A DNA stretch of 7,916 nucleotides from Treponema sp. (GTDB lineage: Bacteria; Spirochaetota; Spirochaetia; Treponematales; Breznakiellaceae), in assembly GCA_009776715.1 (NCBI GenBank), contig WRNF01000051.1, forward strand, positions 1 to 7,916, written 5' to 3'. The position numbers and the translations under genes were made by a program. This document shows, in pieces, positions 1-5,699 of this stretch. Under the pieces are notes generated by a model that worked only from the letters and a program-made list of their open reading frames with translations, made no database searches and was not told the DNA's origin. The number at the start of each line of letters is the position of its first letter. The first letter of the stretch is position 1.

Positions 1-207
1 GATATTGGCTTGCGCATTCAGGAATACCTTACCGGCATTCCCAACTGGACAAAAGATTCCTGGGAAAAACCAAAGCTGCAGGGTGTCTGTATCGACATTG
101 GCGAAACCGGCAAAGCCCGTTCCATTGAACGCATCTCGATAAATGTGGCTCCTCCGCCAGTGGAAAATACGGAAAATAAACAAGATGAAATAGCGAATAA
201 CGAATGA
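1..207 (+). CDS. C-terminal end of an unrecognised protein (5' end outside window)
   Basis: The frame is open from the first base of the window and stops with TGA at 205-207, giving 68 visible C-terminal residues. It probably continues upstream: the only internal start is a TTG at position 10 with no clear ribosome binding site, so this is read as a truncated gene. The visible part has a mixed, soluble-looking stretch (residues such as TGIPNWTKDSWEKPK, then a beta-like run VCIDIGETGKARSIERISINV split over about 21 positions), followed by a short proline run and a polar tail rich in Asn and Glu. No membrane segment or catalytic motif is visible, and I do not recognise the family. It converges on the hydrolase operon and shares the hairpin at 238-287 as its probable terminator. 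The reading frame is moderately secure; the function is unknown. Confidence 0.6.
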   Translation, partial: DIGLRIQEYLTGIPNWTKDSWEKPKLQGVCIDIGETGKARSIERISINVAPPPVENTENKQDEIANNE

Positions 208-237
208 ATTAGCGTATTTGTTAATTTTTTACTATAG

Positions 238-287
238 AAAACCATGGAGGAAATTGAATAATAATTCCGTGTTTCCTCCGTGGTTTT
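238..287. terminator. Bidirectional intrinsic terminator between convergent genes
   Basis: Arms 238-253 (AAAACCATGGAGGAAA) and 272-287 (TTTCCTCCGTGGTTTT) can form a 16-bp stem with one G-U type mismatch and an 18-nt loop. The stem has A-runs on one side and T-runs on the other, so it can work for the rightward gene ending at 207 and for the leftward hydrolase operon ending at 308. It is the only strong hairpin in this 100-base gap. Termination itself is inferred from structure and position. Confidence 0.85.
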
Positions 288-307
288 AAACCTTCTTGAA
301 TACCCTG

Positions 308-2617
308 TTAATCTACCCGCAGCCAATTAAGTTCGCATTTACCGCTGGTAACCCGCAGCCGTATGGTGTGGTGCCCTGCACTAAGGCTGCCTAAATTAAC
401 TTGGCTGTTTGCCCATGCAGTGGAGTTCAGTGTGGCAGGTATATTCGCGCCGCCGTCAATGGTAATATTCATATTAGTAGCGTTAACTGTCTTGTAGCGC
501 AGCGTAAGCGTGTATTCTTTGGCCGATGGCAGATCAACCTGGTATTCCTGCCATTTATTGGAAGTAAAGTCGTACACATCCAGCACTTGCGCATTGGAAT
601 CGGTATCTGTGGTGGGGCGGAAATGCACCGAGCCTCCTGCTCCGGTGCCGCCGCCGAAGAAATCTTCATATCCCAGGCTTGATTCAGCCCATTTGGTACC
701 GGAGGTGCCTGCAAACTGGGACAGATGGTTTGCGGTAAAATGCGCCGCTGGAATAAAGCTGCCGACAGGCGACCATACGCTTTTATCGCAGGTGCTCATG
801 TTTACATAAATTTTGCCAAGGTCGGTCAACTGCGCGCTTGTTCCGCTGCCGGTAAGCAAGGAATAATAAGGCCAGCCAGATGCGTTGCCTCTGGGAATGA
901 ACCATGCATAACCGCGAATCATTGGGTCCTGCTCGTAATAAGTGCATATCTCTGCCATGTACTTCTGCTGCCACGCCAGGCTTTGGTATGAAGTAGCCGG
1001 ATAACTCCAATCCCATGCACAGAATTCGGTTACCCAAATTGGCAAGCCGTAAGACCTAAAGTCATCGGCAGTATAGCCTTTAATTGAACCTGGGTAGTTC
1101 ATGTAACAGTGCAATGCAATGCCATGCATATCGGAAAGGCTTACGTTCGGTTGAGTAATAAATGACGCAAACCACTCTTTAGGCTGCAAGTGAACATTGC
1201 CATCAGGAGTATAGTTTAGCGCAGGGCCGATAATTTTTAGATCGCAGTCGGCAGCTATTTGTTTTAACCGCGGCCAATCCGCTGCGGCTGCGGCTGGGGT
1301 CAAATTTGCCTGTTTGACAAACATTGGTTCATTGTAGGCCAGTATGTATTCAATCTTCGTATTTTTTTGTTTTAAGGCTTTTATATTATTTGTAATACTT
1401 GTTTGATTAGAACCTACAGCACCCCAGCTCATGGGAATAAACACAACATTATCCCGAATCATAAAATCTGCAAGATTATTGCTTATGTTGTTTCCCCATG
1501 TGTAGAACCAGCTTACCCCAGGCGACAATAGGGCCATATCCTCTGATGCGGTGTTTTTGCCTTCGGTGCTGCCGTCAAATCCATAACTCACTCCGCGTTT
1601 GGGGCTTCTTCCCTGAGATAAAGAAGGTACAACAGGCATACTGGGTGTTCCTTGCTTTATATCGGAAAATGATACGCTATAACCTGCTTTGAACGCCACT
1701 ATTACCACGCTGTATACAGTTTCGTTACTTAACCCGGAAATGGTTCTGGGACTGCTGGCGTTGCTAATGTTCATTCCGTAGAATACAGTGTTTATATCGG
1801 TGGTATTTACATTGGTGTAATAAATTTCATAACTGTCCGCAGGAGGAGTGGAGTCAGTCCAGGTTAAGGTAATGCTTTCATTCCCGCTGTTCACTGTTAA
1901 TTCCGGAACGCTGGAAAAATGTAATAAGGTAGCAGAGGGCATTTCCTGCTTTACATTGGAATCCAGACTGCCTTCTCCCGTATTTGCCGTTACCAGCAGG
2001 CTGTATGTTGTGCCGTTTGACAGACCGGAAATGGTACGGGGGCTTGAAGCTCCGGAAATTTTTGTTCCTTCTTTTATTTCAGCGGGATTGCTGGTATTTC
2101 CGGCGGTGTAGTAAATATCATAACTGTCTGCAGCAGGCGTTGAGTTTGTCCATGTAAGGGTAAGAGACCCATTGCCGATGGAAACAGTCAATGAAGGCGC
2201 TTTAGGAACAGGAGGGAGATAAGGATCTTCCCCCTCACTTAACTGCACAGTTTTAATTTCCGAATTAATGTTATGGTAACCGGATTTATTTGCCACAACG
2301 ACAAAACTGTAGTATTTGCCGGCTTCCAGTCCTTGAATTGTAAAACCGGTTGTTACATTTGGGATTTTAGTTCCAGCTTTTATCACATTAACATCATTAA
2401 AATTCCCTTCTACATAGTAAACATCATACCATCCAGCTTCCGGCGTTGAATCAATCCAGTCGCAAGTAATTGATTGTTTCTGGGCTGTTAAGAATAGGAC
2501 CGGCGCAAAGGAAAATTCTTTGTCTGTAGTGCCTTCCGGGCATGCAAGTGTTAATAGTATACATAACACCGCAAGGATTGGAATACCAATGGTATTTTTA
2601 CCGCTTAGTTTTTTCAT
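308..2617 (-). CDS. FN3-GH128-CBM6-like surface lipoprotein, probable endo-beta-1,3-glucanase (downstream paralogue)
   Basis: This 769-aa protein probably hydrolyses beta-1,3-glucan or a related polysaccharide at the cell surface. Residues 1-26 are a lipoprotein signal (KK, hydrophobic core, then LTLAC with Cys26 as likely lipidation site). Three fibronectin type III modules follow (about 36-127, 139-228, 238-326), each with the SYDIYY and TISGL...G..YS patterns. The catalytic domain (about 340-605) matches GH128/Glyco_hydro_cc: AYNEP supplies the putative acid/base Glu430, followed by a NLTP...AADWPRLK stretch, and IWVTEF supplies the putative nucleophile Glu531. Residues of about 625-769 resemble CBM6 (KWQEYQVDLP near 688, ending G.HTIRL...ELNWL). 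The start is ATG at 2615-2617 with a strong Shine-Dalgarno site. It lies 21 bases after its 873-aa paralogue and is probably cotranscribed with it. It has one fewer FN3 module than the paralogue, and Met431+1 (NEPM) replaces the usual Asn/Asp after the acid/base NEP. Family assignment is by motif reading; substrate is inferred. Confidence 0.88.
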   Translation of the reverse strand: MKKLSGKNTIGIPILAVLCILLTLACPEGTTDKEFSFAPVLFLTAQKQSITCDWIDSTPEAGWYDVYYVEGNFNDVNVIKAGTKIPNVTTGFTIQGLEAGKYYSFVVVANKSGYHNINSEIKTVQLSEGEDPYLPPVPKAPSLTVSIGNGSLTLTWTNSTPAADSYDIYYTAGNTSNPAEIKEGTKISGASSPRTISGLSNGTTYSLLVTANTGEGSLDSNVKQEMPSATLLHFSSVPELTVNSGNESITLTWTDSTPPADSYEIYYTNVNTTDINTVFYGMNISNASSPRTISGLSNETVYSVVIVAFKAGYSVSFSDIKQGTPSMPVVPSLSQGRSPKRGVSYGFDGSTEGKNTASEDMALLSPGVSWFYTWGNNISNNLADFMIRDNVVFIPMSWGAVGSNQTSITNNIKALKQKNTKIEYILAYNEPMFVKQANLTPAAAAADWPRLKQIAADCDLKIIGPALNYTPDGNVHLQPKEWFASFITQPNVSLSDMHGIALHCYMNYPGSIKGYTADDFRSYGLPIWVTEFCAWDWSYPATSYQSLAWQQKYMAEICTYYEQDPMIRGYAWFIPRGNASGWPYYSLLTGSGTSAQLTDLGKIYVNMSTCDKSVWSPVGSFIPAAHFTANHLSQFAGTSGTKWAESSLGYEDFFGGGTGAGGSVHFRPTTDTDSNAQVLDVYDFTSNKWQEYQVDLPSAKEYTLTLRYKTVNATNMNITIDGGANIPATLNSTAWANSQVNLGSLSAGHHTIRLRVTSGKCELNWLRVD

Positions 2618-2621
2618 AGTA

Positions 2622-2630
2622 CCCTCCTAA
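2622..2630 (-). promoter_or_regulatory. Ribosome binding site of the 769-aa hydrolase
   Basis: On the minus strand this reads TTAGGAGGG, four bases upstream of the ATG at 2617. It lies nine bases beyond the stop codon (2639-2641) of the preceding paralogue, with no terminator or promoter between them. This supports the chosen start and cotranscription of the two hydrolase genes. Confidence 0.8.
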
Positions 2631-2638
2631 GGTATTTT

Positions 2639-5260
2639 TTAATCCGCCTGGAGCCAGTTAAGCTCGCATCTGCCGCTGGTAACCAGCAGGCGGATAATGT
2701 GGCGCCCTGCTGAAAGAACGCCTAAATTGACATTGGCGGTTGCCCATGCCGTATTGTTAAGAGCAGCGCTTATAGCCGCTCCGCCATCTATGCTGATATT
2801 CAAATTCGCAGGTTCTACTGTCTTGTAACGCAATGTAAGCGAATACGTTTTTGCCAACGGCACATCAATTTGGTACTCTACCCATTTATTGGCGGTAAAA
2901 TTATAAATGTCCAGGATTTGCGCGTTTTGTCCTGTATCTGTTGTTGGGCGGAAATGTACCGAAGAACCTGTACCGGAATCATTGCCGCTAAAGTTTCCTG
3001 AAGGCCAGCCTCTATTGCCTGCATATTGTTCTAAATGGTTAGCGGTAAAATGAGCTGCCGGAATGACAGTGCCGGCAGGTACCCATACGCTTTTATCGCA
3101 GGTACTCATATTCACATAAATTTTACCAAGGTCGGTCAATTGTGCATTTGCCGCATTCCCATAAAGCAAAGAATGATAGGGCCAAGCTTTATCCAGCCCA
3201 AAATTTGTTCCGCCGTTTATGCCTTGGTTTCTTGGAATGAACCATGCATAACCGGCAATCATTGGATCCTGCTCAAAATAAGTACATATTTCGCTTAAAT
3301 ACTTTTCCTGCCATTCAAGGTTTTGAGCCGATCCATCCCATGCGCAAAACTCGGTTACCCAAATGGGAAGGCCGTAAGACCTGAAGTCATCGGCAGTGAA
3401 ACCTTTTATTGCACTTGGGTAGCTCATGTAACAATGCAATGCAATGCCGTACATATCTGAAAGCTTAACATTCGGTTGGGCAATAAACGCCTTAAACCAA
3501 TCTAGAGGCTGTAAGTGGTTTGAATCAGGAGTATAGTTAAGTGCGGGGCTGATAATTTTCAAGCCGCAGTCGGCAGCAATTTGTTTTAACCGCGGCCAAT
3601 CCGCTGCGGCTTGTGCTGGCGTCAAATTTGCCTGCCCGTTAAAATTTGGTTCATTGTAAGCCAGTAAATATTCAATCTGCGGATTTTTTTGCTTTAAGTC
3701 TTTTATTCTATTTGTAATGGTAGTTTGATTAGAACTGTTATTAACGCCATTCCAGATCATTGGAGCAAACACAACATTATCCCGAACCATATAGTTAGCA
3801 AGGTTGCTACTCATGCTGTTTCCCCAACTGTAAAACCAGCTTACGCCAGGCGAAAGCAAGGCCATGTCCTGCGATGCAGTGTTTTGGCCCTCGTATGCCT
3901 TACTGCCGTCAAAGCTGTAACTTACGCCGCGCTTGGAACTCCTTCGCTGTGATACAGAAGGCACATTCGGCGTTCCGTATTTTACTGTAGAAGTTGAGCT
4001 GATATAACCTGTTTTGTTTACTATTATAACAAGGCTGTACATAACGCCGTTTGTTAATCCGCTAATGGTATGCGGACTCACTGCGCTGCTAATTTTAGTT
4101 CCTGTTGTAATGACCGTAATATCGTTGGTTATTCCTTGGTAACAATAAATATCATAACTGTCTGCTGCGGGGTTAGATTCTGCCCAGGCAACAGCAAGGC
4201 TGGCATTATCTGAAGTTATTGTTAATACCGATACCTCAGTAAAACCGGGTAAGGAGGGAATGCCCTGCTTGGGAAGGGAATTTGCGCTAATGAAGCCCGA
4301 TCTGTTGGCGGTAATTACAACGCTGTAAGTTGTGCCGTTATTCAGGCCGCTAATGGTCTGAGGGCTGACTGCGTTCGTTATTAAGGTTCCGGCTTTAATG
4401 GTTTCGGTATTGCTGATGTTTCCGGCAATATAGTAAATGTCAAAAGTGTCTGCGGAGGGATTAGAGTTTGACCATGAAATGCTAAGGCCGTTATTGGCAG
4501 GACTGACTGTTAATACCGGAATGACGGAAAAATTGTATAAGGAATCAGACGGCGTTCCCTGCCTTACATTGGAATCCAATATGCCTTCTTCTGTATTTGC
4601 CCTTACCGCCAGGCTGTATGTTGTGCCGTTGGTTAAGCTAGCAAGGGTACATGGGCTGGAAGCATTTTCAATTTTGATTCCGGTTATTATTTCCGTGATA
4701 TCGTTGGTATTTCCGGCGATGTAGAAAACATCAAAGCTGCTTGCTGCGGGTTTTGAATCTGTCCACGAAAGGGTGAGCATGGCATTCCCGAATGAGACAG
4801 TCAATGCAGGAGCAATAGGATCAATAGGATCAGGGGTATCTGGCGGCTCAAATGGGTTTACATCCTCCTGTAATTGCACCGTTTTAATTTCCGAATTAAT
4901 GTTTTGGTAACCGGCTTTATTTGCGGTTATAACAACACTGTAATATTTGCCGTCTTCCAATCCCTGGATTGCAAAACCGGATGTCGTATTTTGTATTTTG
5001 GTTTCTTCTTTTATCCAATTAACATTGCTCAAAATTCCTTCTGCATAGTAAATATCATACCAGTCAGCTTCTGGCGTTGAATCAATCCAATTGCAAATAA
5101 TTGTTTGTTTCTGGGCTGTTAAAAATAAAACTGGCGCAAAAGAAAATTCTTTGTCTGCTTTTTTTACCTCTTCTGGACATGCGGTTGTTAATATTATACA
5201 TAACGCTGCAAGGACCGGAATGCCTGCGGCCTTTTTGCCTACGGTAAATAATTTTTTCAT
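2639..5260 (-). CDS. FN3(x4)-GH128-CBM6-like surface lipoprotein, probable endo-beta-1,3-glucanase (upstream paralogue)
   Basis: This 873-aa protein is the first gene of the hydrolase pair. The signal peptide ends in ILTTAC, with Cys28 as probable lipid anchor. Four fibronectin type III modules (about 41-130, 149-237, 247-336, 343-431) form a stalk; a Pro/Asp linker (PPDTPDPIDP, about 139-148) separates the first two. The GH128/Glyco_hydro_cc catalytic domain (about 444-715) has the canonical AYNEPN with putative acid/base Glu537 and IWVTEF with putative nucleophile Glu637, plus the QANLTPAQAAADWP stretch typical of the family. A CBM6-like module (about 735-873) carries KWVEYQIDV and ends in RCELNWL. 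The N-terminal module, catalytic domain and C-terminal module align almost colinearly with the 769-aa neighbour, so the pair arose by tandem duplication. The ATG at 5258-5260 follows GGAGGG. Expression is probably driven by the promoter at 5563-5591 through a long structured leader. Role inferred: surface-anchored polysaccharide cleavage. Confidence 0.89.
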   Translation of the reverse strand: MKKLFTVGKKAAGIPVLAALCIILTTACPEEVKKADKEFSFAPVLFLTAQKQTIICNWIDSTPEADWYDIYYAEGILSNVNWIKEETKIQNTTSGFAIQGLEDGKYYSVVITANKAGYQNINSEIKTVQLQEDVNPFEPPDTPDPIDPIAPALTVSFGNAMLTLSWTDSKPAASSFDVFYIAGNTNDITEIITGIKIENASSPCTLASLTNGTTYSLAVRANTEEGILDSNVRQGTPSDSLYNFSVIPVLTVSPANNGLSISWSNSNPSADTFDIYYIAGNISNTETIKAGTLITNAVSPQTISGLNNGTTYSVVITANRSGFISANSLPKQGIPSLPGFTEVSVLTITSDNASLAVAWAESNPAADSYDIYCYQGITNDITVITTGTKISSAVSPHTISGLTNGVMYSLVIIVNKTGYISSTSTVKYGTPNVPSVSQRRSSKRGVSYSFDGSKAYEGQNTASQDMALLSPGVSWFYSWGNSMSSNLANYMVRDNVVFAPMIWNGVNNSSNQTTITNRIKDLKQKNPQIEYLLAYNEPNFNGQANLTPAQAAADWPRLKQIAADCGLKIISPALNYTPDSNHLQPLDWFKAFIAQPNVKLSDMYGIALHCYMSYPSAIKGFTADDFRSYGLPIWVTEFCAWDGSAQNLEWQEKYLSEICTYFEQDPMIAGYAWFIPRNQGINGGTNFGLDKAWPYHSLLYGNAANAQLTDLGKIYVNMSTCDKSVWVPAGTVIPAAHFTANHLEQYAGNRGWPSGNFSGNDSGTGSSVHFRPTTDTGQNAQILDIYNFTANKWVEYQIDVPLAKTYSLTLRYKTVEPANLNISIDGGAAISAALNNTAWATANVNLGVLSAGRHIIRLLVTSGRCELNWLQAD

Positions 5261-5264
5261 ATTA

Positions 5265-5270
5265 CCCTCC
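5265..5270 (-). promoter_or_regulatory. Ribosome binding site of the 873-aa hydrolase
   Basis: The minus strand reads GGAGGG followed by TAAT and the ATG at 5260, a spacing of four bases like that of the downstream paralogue. It fixes the start codon of the hydrolase operon's first gene and lies just outside the palindromic leader element. Confidence 0.8.
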
Positions 5271-5348
5271 GGATTATTTTAATTTTCCATAGCATATTGG
5301 ACTTGTTCGATAACCTAGGAGTTTGTCGGACTTTGTCCTTTTCAATGA

Positions 5349-5385
5349 AAAAAATGCGAAAAAACACCGTTTTTGAGCATTTTTT
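5349..5385 (-). other. A/T-rich hairpin inside the leader element
   Basis: Arms AAAAAATGC (5349-5357) and GCATTTTTT (5377-5385) pair perfectly over 9 bp, with a further A5/T5 pairing inside around a short CACCG loop. On the transcribed (minus) strand the 3' arm runs into a seven-base U-tract, so it could be a weak attenuator. Its GC content is low for a strong terminator, so this role is uncertain. Confidence 0.5.
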
Positions 5386-5419
5386 ACTCTGCAAACTCCG
5401 TAAGGAACCCCAAAATCGA

Positions 5420-5450
5420 TGGTTTTTAAAGATATTTTCTGTAAAAACCA
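5420..5450. other. Perfect 9-bp hairpin inside the leader element
   Basis: TGGTTTTTA (5420-5428) and TAAAAACCA (5442-5450) are perfect inverted repeats around a 13-nt loop. The hairpin directly abuts the right-hand terminal repeat of the palindromic element and would sit as one branch of its predicted fold. Confidence 0.6.
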
Positions 5451-5490
5451 ACAAGTCCGACAGGCTCCTAGTCGGTTTCCGGACAAATCT

Positions 5491-5512
5491 GGCATTTTTC
5501 TGAGAAAAAGCC
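5491..5512. other. Small hairpin in the hydrolase leader, outside the palindromic element
   Basis: GGC-A-TTTTTC (5491-5500) pairs with GAAAAA-GCC (5504-5512) around a three-base TGA loop, with one bulged A. It lies between the promoter and the palindromic element and would be the first stem in the leader RNA after about position +44. No function can be assigned. Confidence 0.45.
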
Positions 5513-5562
5513 TGTGAACTTTAATCCGTCGGACCAAAGCCCATCAATAAGCCCTTTTTAAT

Positions 5563-5591
5563 ATTATACAGTAAAGTTTCTTTTTTTTCAA
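5563..5591 (-). promoter_or_regulatory. Sigma-70-type promoter of the hydrolase operon
   Basis: On the minus strand, TTGAAA (5586-5591) and a perfect TATAAT (5563-5568) are separated by exactly 17 bases, with TG immediately before the -10 box. An A8 tract overlaps the -35 box and the start of the spacer. The expected transcription start is near 5556, giving a leader of about 295 nt before the ATG at 5260. The promoter follows directly after the terminator of the upstream transport operon, so the hydrolase pair is an independent transcription unit. Confidence 0.8.
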
Positions 5592-5609
5592 GTAAATATT
5601 CTCTGTTTT

Positions 5610-5649
5610 AAAAAATAAGCCGCTGTTTATTATCAATTAAACAACGGCT
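5610..5649 (-). terminator. Intrinsic terminator of the sugar transport operon
   Basis: On the minus strand, AGCCGTTGTTTA (5638-5649) pairs with TAAACAGCGGCT (5618-5629) over 12 bp with one G-U pair and an 8-nt loop, followed by TATTTTTT (down to 5610). It lies about 50 bases after the stop of the solute-binding protein gene and just before the hydrolase promoter. Confidence 0.88.
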
Positions 5650-5665
5650 CATTCTAAATTCCTTC

Positions 5666-5695
5666 TCTACAGATACTCCTTCTACAGATACTCCT
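5666..5695. repeat. Perfect tandem duplication of a 15-bp unit
   Basis: TCTACAGATACTCCT occurs at 5666-5680 and again at 5681-5695 without a mismatch. On the minus strand each unit begins with AGGAG. The pair lies between the stop codon of the solute-binding protein gene (5700-5702) and the terminator hairpin. It looks like a recent slippage duplication; no role is evident. Confidence 0.85.
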
Positions 5696-5699
5696 TAAC

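Larger units (their letters stand above)
5315..5471. repeat. 157-bp palindromic element with 24-bp imperfect inverted ends in the hydrolase leader
   Basis: The left end 5315-5338 reads CTAGGAG, TT, TGTCGGACTT, TGTCC. The right end 5448-5471, read on the other strand, gives CTAGGAG, CC, TGTCGGACTT, GTTGG. The first 19 positions match except for the TT/CC pair. Between the ends lie two more hairpins (5349-5385 and 5420-5450), so the whole segment can fold as a branched structure. There is no convincing gene inside it. It could be a non-autonomous mobile element (MITE or REP-like) with terminal inverted repeats, possibly with CTAG as a 4-bp target duplication, or a structured regulatory leader, since it lies between the promoter and the start of the 873-aa hydrolase. 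Sequence alone does not decide between these. Confidence 0.7.

Noticed and set aside
18..326. 102-codon minus-strand frame across the end of the rightward gene and the terminator
   Set aside because: It runs antisense to the coding end at 1-207, through the terminator hairpin and into the end of the hydrolase gene. Its composition is not protein-like and it has no ribosome binding site.
401..809. Overlapping plus-strand frames antisense to the 769-aa hydrolase
   Set aside because: They are shadows of a well-supported coding region with clear domains and have no start signals or recognisable motifs.
5297..5503. 68-codon plus-strand frame (and a 65-codon minus frame at 5257-5454) in the palindromic element
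   Set aside because: Several frames are open on both strands over the same A/T-rich palindrome, which is expected from its composition. No ribosome binding site or domain supports them.
5607..5651. Tiny minus-strand ORF MSRCLIDNKQRLIF overlapping the transport terminator
   Set aside because: It coincides exactly with the hairpin and U-tract of an intrinsic terminator. The 14 codons are best explained by the hairpin sequence.
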